Shown here in pieces: positions 55,614 through 64,000 of a DNA stretch of 64,000 bases (the stretch's first letter is position 1; each line of letters opens with the position of its first letter). The DNA is from Thinopyrum elongatum (Eukaryota > Streptophyta > Magnoliopsida > Poales > Poaceae). The notes beneath the pieces were generated by a model. That model did no database searches, was not told the DNA's origin, and saw only the letters and a list, made by a program, of their open reading frames with translations. The position numbers were made by a program, and so were the translations under genes. The stretch is taken from assembly GCA_011799875.1 (NCBI GenBank), contig CM022302.1, forward strand, positions 53,922,456-53,986,455. Reading direction: 5' to 3'.

Positions 55614-55666
55614 AAGGTACTCCCTTGTTCTGTGTGATTTTGGTTTAACCACCTGGAGTTTTAGTT

Positions 55667-58240
55667 ATGTCGACTGCAGGCATGATCAAGGTCTCAACTG
55701 GGTGTCCTACCTTCGATGGAACGGACTACCCCTACTGGAAGAACAAGATGCGCATGCATCTTGAGGCAATTGACAACGATCTCTGGTATGTTGTGGAAAA
55801 GGTTGTTCCCTCTGTCACTCCTTCCGTAAACGCTGCTGATGTGAAGAGATTCAAGCAACTTGACTCTCAAGCGAAGAATATCATATGTGGCCATCTGAGC
55901 AAAGGGCAGTATGGCAGAGTGAGTGCTTTGGAGACAGCTAAGCTTATCTGGGATAGGCTGTCCAAGGTCAACGAAGGAGTCTCAACTCAACGTGACTCTC
56001 GAGTTGACGTTCTTCGCAATCTCTTCAACCGCTTCAAAAGACTCGACAACGAAAATGTTCAGCAAACCTTTGATCGCCTCACTGACATTTCAAACGAGCT
56101 TCAAGCACTGGGTGCCACTGACATCACCGACCATGAGGTGGTGAAGAAATTGCTGAGGTCACTCGATTCTTCATTCGATACACTGGCACTGATGATTCAA
56201 GAACGTGGTGACTACAAGTCACTTGATCCTGCTGATATCCTCGAGAGGCTAAATACACATGAATTCCAACTAGCTGAGAAGATAGATCTCTATGGACCGA
56301 GCTATGGTAGATCTCGTGCACTGAAAGCCAAGGCAGTCTCTGAATCTGAAGATGAAGATTCTGGTAGCAGCCTTGGTGATCCTGAAGAACTGAGTCAGGA
56401 GCTAGCAATGCTCGTGAGGAAATTCCAGAAGTTCTCTAGACGTGGCCGATTTGGAAAATCCTCAAGAGGTGATGACATGAAATCAGATTCCTCATCCAGT
56501 GATTACAAGAAGAGAACTTGCCATAAATGCAAGAAACCTGGTCACTACATTACTGATTGTCCTCAGTGGGAGAAGGAATCAAAGAAGAAGAAATACAAGG
56601 ATGATAGTTCAGATGACTCTAAGAAGAAGAAGAAATCTTCAAAGTCCTCATCGTCAAGATCTTCAAAGTCTTCATCTCACAAGAAGAGCAGCTCCAAGAA
56701 AGCTCGGGCATTCATTGGCAAGGAAATGGATTCTGAAGCTGAATCTGAGGAACATGAGGAAGAGGAGGCATCTGAGGAGTCAGACTCTGGTGTGGCAAGC
56801 CTAGCCCTCTCTACTGCTTATATTAGCAAGTCCATCTTCAACACTGAGGAAAATGGCTTCCCCAACACTGCTGATGACGGCAACGATGACTATGCTCCCA
56901 CCTATTGCTTCATGGCAAAAGGTGCCAAGGTATTCAAATATCCCTCCTCTGAATCAAGTGAGGATGAATTTGATGAAAACCTCAAACCCAGCTATTCCAA
57001 ACTTGCTAATATTGCTGTTAAACAACAAAAGGCTTTGGAAAAGGTTCAAAATATGCTAGACAAAAGCGATGATCTGTTAGGTGAGGAAATGGATCGAACT
57101 CAAACACTGACTGATAGTCTTCAGCAACTACAGTCTAAGTTTGACAACCTTCAAGGTCGTCATGAAACTCTCCTAGCCGATCATGAGAAGCTTTCTTATG
57201 AATTTCTTCAAAGAAAGCAAGATCTTGAGAAGCTAAGGGTGAGTCATGAAGATCTTCAGAAGGAAAATGATTCTTTGCTTTCTCAACACAACAGTTCCGC
57301 TCAGGAAGAATTTATTCCACCATGCTTGAAATGCATTGAACGTGAAACTGCTAATTCTTCACCTGAATGTTCAAATGCTTCTATTGCTGCAAATTCTTCA
57401 ACTATCTCTGTGGTCACAAATTCCTCATCTGAGGATACCACTAGAATCACTGACGAAAATGCAGGGTTGAAGGAATTGTATGTGACAGGCATGTACAAAA
57501 GCCTCAAAGGGCATCAGACTCTTTGTGATGTGCTCAAAAAGCAGATCTTGAACAGGAACCCTAGGAAAGAGGGTATTGCCTTTGAGAGGAAACTCAATGC
57601 TGATGGAACCTACTGGAAACCTGAGCAGTATCCCAAAACCTCATGGGTTGCTGCAAAGGGATCTCCCGTAGATCCATCCACTTTATCTGGCTTTACTTGT
57701 GAATCCTCATATTCATCTGATGAGTCATTTGACTCCAACTATAAACTGTTCAAAAATCAGAATGGTGAGGTATTTGCAAGATATGTTGGATCTAACTGCA
57801 GGAATGGTCCCCCTATGAAGAAAATCTGGGTTCCCAAAAGGTGCCTTGAAAGTCTTCAGGTGAATGTCCTCATGACACCACCTGTGAAGAATAAGAACCC
57901 CAGATCAAATTCTTCATATGGACCAAAGTCTTCACATGGATCCAAGTCCTCTTATGGATCAAATTCCTCACATGGATCCAAGTCCTCACATGAACATCAT
58001 CGTGCTAACACTTATGTTTCGCAGGGAAAACCTAAGGGCTATGAATATGTGCATTATTCTTCAAATCATTATGTTCATAAGTCCTCGAAGAATTTCTCTG
58101 CTTATTCATATGCTTACCCTAACCCCTCTTATGTGAAACGAAGTGGTCTGGCGTCTATGCCATCTTTCTCTTATGGAGCTCGCAGAATGATGAACTCTTT
58201 GCCACCCCTCCAGATGTGGGTGGTGAAGAAAAGAAACTAA
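55667..58240 (+). CDS. gag: Gag of the Sirevirus-like element (intact, 857 codons)
   Basis: ATG at 55667 lies 54 bp after the primer site. The N-terminal 220 residues are a DUF4219/UBN2-type Gag (FDGTDYPYWKNKMRMHLEAI, AKLIWDRLSKVNEGVSTQRD, VQQTFDRLTDISNELQALGA). Zinc knuckle CHKCKKPGHYITDC is near residue 285, followed by Lys/Ser-rich and acidic stretches. Residues about 440-545 form a coiled coil (KLANIAVKQQKALEKVQNML, then LEKLRVSHEDLQKENDSLLS). The tail has SSHGSK/SSYGSN repeats (57908-57995) and ends LPPLQMWVVKKRN. The long Gag with a coiled-coil extension is usual for Sireviruses. No lesion is visible. Pol lies in another frame after a 218-bp gap, so expression needs splicing, frameshifting or re-initiation. 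Confidence 0.9.
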   Translation: MSTAGMIKVSTGCPTFDGTDYPYWKNKMRMHLEAIDNDLWYVVEKVVPSVTPSVNAADVKRFKQLDSQAKNIICGHLSKGQYGRVSALETAKLIWDRLSKVNEGVSTQRDSRVDVLRNLFNRFKRLDNENVQQTFDRLTDISNELQALGATDITDHEVVKKLLRSLDSSFDTLALMIQERGDYKSLDPADILERLNTHEFQLAEKIDLYGPSYGRSRALKAKAVSESEDEDSGSSLGDPEELSQELAMLVRKFQKFSRRGRFGKSSRGDDMKSDSSSSDYKKRTCHKCKKPGHYITDCPQWEKESKKKKYKDDSSDDSKKKKKSSKSSSSRSSKSSSHKKSSSKKARAFIGKEMDSEAESEEHEEEEASEESDSGVASLALSTAYISKSIFNTEENGFPNTADDGNDDYAPTYCFMAKGAKVFKYPSSESSEDEFDENLKPSYSKLANIAVKQQKALEKVQNMLDKSDDLLGEEMDRTQTLTDSLQQLQSKFDNLQGRHETLLADHEKLSYEFLQRKQDLEKLRVSHEDLQKENDSLLSQHNSSAQEEFIPPCLKCIERETANSSPECSNASIAANSSTISVVTNSSSEDTTRITDENAGLKELYVTGMYKSLKGHQTLCDVLKKQILNRNPRKEGIAFERKLNADGTYWKPEQYPKTSWVAAKGSPVDPSTLSGFTCESSYSSDESFDSNYKLFKNQNGEVFARYVGSNCRNGPPMKKIWVPKRCLESLQVNVLMTPPVKNKNPRSNSSYGPKSSHGSKSSYGSNSSHGSKSSHEHHRANTYVSQGKPKGYEYVHYSSNHYVHKSSKNFSAYSYAYPNPSYVKRSGLASMPSFSYGARRMMNSLPPLQMWVVKKRN

Positions 58241-58479
58241 TCTCTTATGCAGGGTCAGGTCTCCAGACGAACTAAATCGTCTGAAGAATTTGCTGGAGAC
58301 CTGAAATGCTTGAAAGGACGCAAGCTAATCATGAAGAAATGATTTATTCATTTCTCACGTCCTCACATTGCTATATATACATATGTTGCTTTAATTGATG
58401 AAATATGTCTGATGAATTTGATGTCATATTCTTCACTCTGAAGTATATGAGTTCGTAAGATGCACTATTTCATCTGCAG
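57860..58479 (+). other. Candidate intron joining gag to pol
   Basis: Donor TTCAG|GTGAAT at 57859/57860 and acceptor TTTCATCTGCAG at 58479 would remove 620 bp (the Gag tail, its stop, and the gap) and join a complete Gag codon to a complete pol codon in frame. A second phase-compatible donor is GTGAG|GTATTT at 57769/57770. This is inferred from sequence only. Confidence 0.35.
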
Positions 58480-59661
58480 GATGATTTACCCAAAGCTACT
58501 GAGTGGGTCCTCGATAGTGGATGTACAAATCACATGACCGGTGACAAGAGCTTACTGATGAACACTCCTTTATCTCCATCACACTTGAAGCATATCACCT
58601 ACGCTGACAAAGGCAAAAGCAAGGTATTGGGTCTAGGTAGGGTTGCAATCTCAAAGGATCGACACATGGATAAAGTCATGCTTGTCGAGTCCCTCGGATT
58701 CAACCTCATGTCTGTCTCAATGCTTTGTGATCTTGATATGGTTGTTGTCTTTGGCAAATATCGTTGCTTAGTGCTCATGGAATCTGACAATTCCAAAGTC
58801 TTCGAAGGCTTTAGGAGAGGAGACTTGTATATTGTTGATTTCTCTGCAGGACCACAGCCTGCCACTTGTCTACTTGCTAAAGCTTCAGAAGGCTGGCTAT
58901 GGCATCGACGACTGGGTCATGCTGGCATGAGGAACTTACACACGCTCGTGAAGAAAAAGCCCATCATTGGCATCGAGGGTGTCAAATTCCTCAAAGATCA
59001 TCTTTGTGGGGCTTGTGAGGCTGGAAAAATGACCAGAGCCAAGCACCCCTCGAAGACTATCATGACTACTTCTCGTCCTTTTGAATTGCTACATATGGAT
59101 CTTTTTGGCCCTACTCATTATGCCACACTAACAAATGCAGCATCTCTATATGGCTTTGTCATTGTTGATGACTATTCTCGTTACACATGGGTGCATGTCA
59201 TTACTTACAAGACTGAAGTGCAGGAAGTCTTCAGACGATTTTCCTCAAGGGCTTCGACGAATTTCGGCGTGAAGATCAAGCATATACGTAGTGACAATGG
59301 GACTGAGTTCAAGAATACTGGTCTTGATGACTATCTCGATGAACTTGGTATTACTCATGAGCTATCTACCCCATACACTCCTCAGCAGAATGGCATTGTG
59401 GAGCGCAAGAACAGGACTCTTGTTGAGATGGCTCGCACCATGCTTGATGAATACAAGACACCTCGTCACTTCTGGCCTGAGGCAATTGATACTGCATGCC
59501 ACATCATCAACAGGGTATATCTTCACAAATTCTTCAAGAAGACCTCATATGAACTCCTCACTGACAAGAAACCCAATGTGAGTTATTTCAAAGTCTTCGG
59601 TGCTAAATGCTGGATTAGAGATCCTCATCACAATTCTAAAATTTGCACCGAAAGCACATGA
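58459..59661 (+). pseudogene. pol: Protease and integrase of the Sirevirus-like element
   Basis: The frame opens after TAA at 58456-58458. The protease motif is WVLDSGCTNHMTGD (58504-58545). Integrase follows with its HHCC zinc domain (WLWHRRLGHAGMRNLHTL, then LCGACEAGKM) and the catalytic core: LHMDLFGPTHYATL, IRSDNGTEFKN and NGIVERKNRTLVEMA carry D, D and E. At about 59640, in an A4 run within the conserved region after RDPHHNSK, the frame shifts and ends at 59661; the correct continuation is in the next frame. Everything upstream of that point looks intact. Confidence 0.9.
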
Positions 59662-61663
59662 AGGTTTTATGCTTGGTTACGGAAAGGACTCGCACACCTA
59701 CAGGGTCTTCAACACCTACCACAACAAGGTTGTTGAAACTGTAGATGTGCGGTTCGATGAAACTAATGGCTCGCAAAGAGAGCACCTACCTCCTGTGCTA
59801 GATGAAAAGACACCTGAGGAAACCATCAAGTTCAAAGCTACTGAGGATGTCATTCCTACTGAAGAATCTGCTGAAGAAATCATTCCAGAACATGAAGAAC
59901 AGCATGCTGGCACATCTGAAGAATTTGGCTCTGAAGAAAATACTGAGCCCAATCAAAGTCGTCAACCTGCTCATCCCCGCGTTGCAAATGAAGTACAGAT
60001 TGAGAGAATCATCAACAACATCAACGCACCAGGTCCTCTGACTCGCTCAAAAGCTTCACATTTATCTAACTTTTGTGGGCATTTTGCTTTCGTCTCTATC
60101 ACAGAGCCCACCAAAGTTGATGAGGCATTTCTGGAGCCTGAATGGATTCAAGCAATGCAAGAGGAATTACATCAATTCAAGCTGAACAATGTATGGCAGC
60201 TTGTCAAGCGACCGGACCCATGCAAGCACAATATCATCGGTACCAAATGGATCTACCGCAACAAGAAAGATGAAAATGGTCTAGTGGTGAGGAACAAGGC
60301 TTGTCTTGTGGCTCAAGGCTACACACAGGTTGAAGGAATTGATTTCGATGAGACTTTTGCACCTGTTGCTAGACTTGAGGCTATTCGCATATTGCTTGCT
60401 TATGCTAACCATCATAATATCATCTTATATCAAATGGATGTGAAAAGTGCATTCCTCAATGGTAAGCTTGAGGAAGAAGTATATGTTGCTCAACCCCCAG
60501 GTTTTGAAGATCCTAAGCATCCTGACAAAGTCTTCAGACTCAATAAGGCCCTCTATGGCCTCAAGCAGGCCCCTCGGGCGTGGTATGATACTCTGAAGGA
60601 ATTCCTTATGAAGAAAGGCTTCAAACCCGGTTCACTCGACCCTACTCTTTTCACCAAAACCTATGATGATGAATTATTCGTGTACCAAATATATGTTGAT
60701 GATATTATCTTTGGCTGTACTAACCAACATTACAGTGACGAATTTGCTTACATGATGAGTAAGGAATATCAAATGTCCATGATGGGGGAATTGAAATTCT
60801 TCTTAGGTCTTCAAATTCGTCAACAACGCAATGGCATCTTCATTTCTCAAGAGAAATACCTCAAGGACGTTCTGAGAAAATTCGGTATGCAAGAATGCAA
60901 AGGCGTCAAAATCCCTATGCCCACAAATGGCCATCTATGCACTGATGAAAATGGAATAGACTTCGATCAAAAGGTATACCGCTCCATGATTGGCTATTTA
61001 TTGTACCTATGTGCATCTAGTCCGGATATTATGCTTAGTGTTTGCATGTGTGCCCGTTTTCAAGCTACACCGAAGGAATCACACCTTAAGGCTGTGAAAC
61101 ATATTCTTCGATATCTAGCTCACACTCCAACACTTGGATTATGGTATCCCAAGGGCTCGGCTTTTGATCTCATTGGATATTCTGACTCTGACTATGCTGG
61201 TGATCGTGTGGACCGCAAGTCAACTTCAGGCACATGCCATTTCCTCGAACGATCCTTAGTATGTTGGTCCTCGAAGAAGCAGAACTGCGTATCACTCTCT
61301 ACTGCTGAAGCTGAGTATATTGCTGCTGGTTCTTGCTGTGCTCAATTGCTATGGATGAAGCAAACCCTCAAGGACTACGGCATCAATGTGAAGAATGTGC
61401 CACTCTACTGCGACAACGAGAGTGCCATCAAAATTGCTCATAACCCAGTTCAGCACTCGAAGACAAAGCACATCGAGATTCGTCATCATTTTCTTCGAGA
61501 TCATGTGTTGAAGGGTGACATCTCTATTGATCCCGTAAAGTCTGAAGAACAACTAGCGGATATCTTCACAAAGCCCTTGGATGAGAAGAGATTTAGCAAG
61601 TTGCGGTGTGAGCTAAATATCTTAGAATCTTCGAATGTCCTTTTAAAAGGACACACATCCTAA
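59640..61663 (+). pseudogene. pol: Reverse transcriptase and RNase H of the Sirevirus-like element
   Basis: This is the continuation of pol after the frameshift, open to TAA at 61661-61663. An acidic linker (59780-60000) leads to [22 protein letters not shown], then [40 protein letters not shown] and the active site [11 protein letters not shown]. The thumb and connection part [20 protein letters not shown] follows. RNase H has [56 protein letters not shown] and HHFLRDHV. All catalytic motifs are kept. Only the upstream one-base shift prevents the full polyprotein. Confidence 0.92.
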
Positions 61664-62370
61664 CACTTATGCAAATTGATGACTTAGATGTGCAACACAC
61701 GAAGAAACGTTTTTCTTCAATCAATGAAGACTAACCCTCTAAGTGTGGAGAAATTAATGAAGAATTTGATTCTCAGAGCCCTACGACAATTGTACGCGGT
61801 GTCTGAAATCATCATTCTTACACGGTGGGTCACGCCACCACAAAAAGTTAAAAATCTTCAAAATTTGAGTTTTTCATCATTGTGCAAATTCTTCAAATTT
61901 TCAAATTCTTCAACTTTGCAAAATCTTCACTCTTTCCATCTGTGTTCTTCATTTGACTATATATATATATATATATATTTGAGTTTTCTGTCCTCTACAG
62001 CATTCACTTATTGCTAATTCTTCAAGTTGTTTTTCTTCTAAGTGAATGTGATCGGACCCGTTCCCCCTCTATGCTAAACTCAATCCAGTCCGTTCACAAA
62101 TTCTTCATGTGCGTTCTATTTGAAACGCGTTCAAAGTCTTCACTGTGTCCTTGACAGCTGAAGAATTCGCGAACGAAACATTAAAAAATTCTTATCTGAA
62201 TTTTCGGCTTTTGCCGCTCAAACCGTTCCATATCCCTCGATAAGATTTATCTATTCACCCACGATCTAACACGATCTCCACTTCACAGTATGTGGGTGAC
62301 ACATGTCGCTAGGAAGAGAAGGGTCAGGGGCACGTTCGTCCATTTTCTTCGGACGAGCGGTTTTTCACCT
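61664..62370 (+). other. Spacer between pol and the third gene
   Basis: AT-rich spacer full of TCTTCA, ATTCTTCA and AATCTTCA words, with a (TA)n run at 61962-61977. No frame is supported. The last 100 bp become GC-richer towards the TATA box. Confidence 0.6.
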
Positions 62371-62374
62371 CGGC

Positions 62375-62382
62375 TATAAATA
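62375..62382 (+). promoter_or_regulatory. TATA box of the third gene
   Basis: TATAAATA in CGGCTATAAATACCCC, followed by a C/T-rich leader starting about 30 bp downstream. The 11-mer GGCTATAAATA is identical to the LTR TATA region at 54755-54765. Confidence 0.55.
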
Positions 62383-62650
62383 CCCCCTCACCCTCCTCAG
62401 ATTTCTCCTCCCGCTCGATCTTACTCCCTCGCTCGAGCTCTCAGACCTAGCGCCGCCGCTACACTCCTTCGTCGCCGGTGAGGAAGAGCTTCACTGCCTC
62501 GACCTCGTCGCCGTCGTACTCACGCCGGCCCCGGAAATCTTCACTCCGCCGCCGCCGTAGCTGTTTTCCATCGCCAAGTTAGGGCGTGGAAGATCTGAAC
62601 GGACGAACATCTCCACTGCCTCTCTCAGTTCGTCGTGTTCTTCGTCAAGG

Positions 62651-62966
62651 GTAAATAAAATTTATTTTTACTGCCCTTGTTGATTCTGATGATTTTCACA
62701 AAATCTTCAAAAGGTGTTTATTCTTCAACTTTCATGTTCTTAAACACCAACTTGCTTCTATCCTTGATCAGTTTCTCTAAGCAACGTTTTTCTTCAAGAT
62801 TCCTCAATTGTGTGGATTTTCAATCTACACAACTTTGGAACCTAAGTCAAAATGCTTAGTGAAATTCCTCAAGACACCCCTGGTCATCTTCCTCAAACTT
62901 GATACTTTTCTTCTGAGAATGCATATGACCTCTCCAAAACTCTTCGCACCTATATTCTGTTCACAG
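62651..62966 (+). other. Probable 5'-UTR intron of the third gene
   Basis: Donor TCAAGG|GTAAAT, 316 bp of AT-rich sequence, acceptor TTCTGTTCACAG at 62966, six bases before the ATG. The GC-rich leader before it and AT-rich interior support an intron; no transcript data. Confidence 0.5.
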
Positions 62967-62972
62967 GTACAC

Positions 62973-64000
62973 ATGTCCGCTGCTGAATCTCTAGGTTCTC
63001 ATCAACTTAACTCATTTGCAGCGTTCCTTGAAGAAAAATTGCATACCTCATCAGTAAATTCGATTGTTCAAAATCCTCAAGTGAAGAAAATGGCTGATGG
63101 TAAAAGACCTCAGAAGGGAGGAAAGAGGCCAGAAACAAATACTGCTTTTGAGATCCCTAATGACATCTATGATGAATATTGTACTCCTGATGAAGCAACT
63201 CATGGCAAGGAGAACAAAAATCAGCGCAAAGTGCGCATTCAGAAGATTGAGAGGAGATGGGCAACAGAATGGAGGGAATATCGCTATGTCACTCCCAAGT
63301 ACATGAAGAAATTCGCTGTTAACCCTCCATGTCCAAGACCTCCATTGGCTACTGGCCAAGAAGCTGATCCCACTAGCATCAGAAGAGGTGAGGAATTTCC
63401 TCAGGAGTGGGCTAAGCGTCAAGCCAAGCTGGCCAAAGTGGCTAAAGAGGCAGTGAAGAAATTCAATGAAGATTCTGTTGCTGCCGCCGCTGAGGCCTCT
63501 GCTATCAAGCCTAAGAAGGCTATGCTAAAGAAATCAGCTGTCAAGACAAGTTCCTCAGCTGCAATGCCCTCACGGCCAAGCTCTTCAAAGCCCTCACGGC
63601 CTGTTCCTCAAGCAAATTCCTCAAAAGCAGCTCCAACTCCCTCGGTTGCAAAATCCTCAGCTACTCCTACAAAGTCCTCAGCACCTGTGCATCTTGCCAC
63701 ATGCCAAAGGACTACTGGAATCTAAATTGCTTCAGGAGTCTCTGCAAGTTCTTCAGCTCCACCTCAGTCTTCAACAACTCCTATCTTGCTGAAGAAAAAG
63801 GCCACTGCTGGACGAGGCACAAGACCAAATCCTCACAAGAAGCAGGTCGCCTTTCAGGTTCCGTCAAGCGAAGACGAAGCTGATGATGAAGAATTAGCTG
63901 CGATCATCAGAGATCGACAACAAAGGGCCGCTAGAGCCAAAGGCAGTGCAGTGCCCCTCATGCTGGATCCAAGGAAGATCCTTGATTTCATCGATCTATG
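62973..64000 (+). pseudogene. Third ORF of the Sirevirus-like element (one in-frame stop, runs off the window)
   Basis: ATG at 62973 follows the acceptor-like site and opens MSAAESLGSHQLNSFAAFLE. An internal MADGKRPQKGGKRP could also start it. The protein is basic: RKVRIQKIERRWATEWREYR, then an Ala/Lys/Ser/Pro-rich low-complexity part built on CCCTCA/TCCTCA codons. TAA at 63723-63725 interrupts the frame, but the same frame is then open to the window end with acidic SSEDEADDEELAAII and a basic RDRQQRAARAKG stretch, so a single nonsense change is likely. No transmembrane segment is seen in this part, so I do not call it envelope-like. Sireviruses often carry an additional gene after pol. Confidence 0.6.

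Larger units (their letters stand above)
54097..64000 (+). mobile_element. Sirevirus-like (Maximus-type) Ty1/copia element, 3' end outside the window
   Basis: It begins TGTAAGTGCATCTAGTGCCC inside the Angela 3' LTR. A 1503-bp LTR ends CACTTTCA at 55599 and is followed by the tRNA-Met primer site TTGGTATCAGAGC. A large Gag (857 codons), a copia-order pol, and a third gene downstream of pol are the Sirevirus plan; Maximus is the abundant Triticeae family of this type, named here as likely, not proven. The 3' LTR is not reached. The words TGAAGACTT/AAGTCTTCA and TCTTCA/CCTCA are greatly over-represented throughout. Pol has one frameshift and the third ORF one stop. Confidence 0.88.

Noticed and set aside
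61962..61977. (TA)n run near the end of pol
   Set aside because: Ordinary dinucleotide microsatellite; not a promoter by itself.
62303..62560. 85-codon frame over the TATA box and leader of the third gene
   Set aside because: Its codons run through the predicted promoter and leader; pyrimidine-rich leader composition explains the open frame.

Overview
The window is intergenic chromosomal DNA of a grass of the wheat tribe (Triticeae: wheat, Aegilops, rye or barley). The evidence is two Angela/WIS/BARE-type copia elements (LTRs opening near GGAAATATGCCCTAGAGGC and closing CCCCAACA), Stowaway and Mutator-type MITEs, large gypsy and Sirevirus-like elements, and dense nesting. I find no host gene that I can support as intact. 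Nearly every coding region belongs to a transposable element, and most are broken. Strand and boundaries rest on target-site duplications (TSDs), LTR ends, priming sites and protein motifs read directly in the sequence.

Layout. (1) 119-8677, minus strand: an old short-LTR copia element (TSD TTGTC). It carries a Mutator-type MITE in its 3' LTR, a PIF/Harbinger-type MITE in gag, and a 3.37-kb non-autonomous Helitron (5169-8540) inserted in its 5' LTR. The Helitron insertion is proven by the empty site in the other LTR, and the Helitron itself holds a Stowaway MITE. (2) 8809-21605: a TGTAACACC...GCGCCACA unit of about 4.26 kb net (TSD AAGAG), best read as a solo LTR of a very large-LTR, LARD-like family, split by an Angela-type copia at 10240-18768. 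(3) 21611-28977: low-complexity intergenic DNA with an old tandem duplication, interrupted by a complete hAT transposon (24121-27447, TIRs, 8-bp TSD GTGATTGG) with a decayed transposase gene. (4) 28983-42309: a 13.3-kb gypsy element (TSD TCGTA). Gag-pol is on the minus strand. On the plus strand, between pol and the 3' LTR, lies a separate four-exon antisense gene. (5) 43034-54096: an older Angela-type copia whose 3' LTR was hit first by a small non-autonomous LTR element (50846-53298, TSD GTGAC) carrying an unrecognised ORF, and then by (6) a Sirevirus-like copia from 54097 to beyond the window end, with gag, pol, and a third gene that has its own TATA box and intron.

How the parts work together. 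Each autonomous-type element once encoded Gag (particle), protease, integrase and reverse transcriptase/RNase H acting on its own LTR transcript. Two of them also carry extra genes with their own promoter-like sequences: the antisense coiled-coil gene in the gypsy element and the third ORF in the Sirevirus-like element. The same two elements are each saturated with one short, family-specific motif (CTTGCCGG in the gypsy, TGAAGACTT in the Sirevirus-like element), found in LTR, coding and non-coding parts alike. This is the most unusual pattern in the window and may mark binding sites for an element-encoded factor.

Decay. Most premature stops in the gypsy element are single C-to-T (or complementary) changes, several of them CAG to TAG, as expected for methylated, silenced DNA. 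By-eye LTR comparison gives about 1.5% divergence for the Angela at 10240, about 2-2.5% for the gypsy, about 4% for the small LTR element, and about 5% for the Angela at 43034. These are estimates, not computed values.
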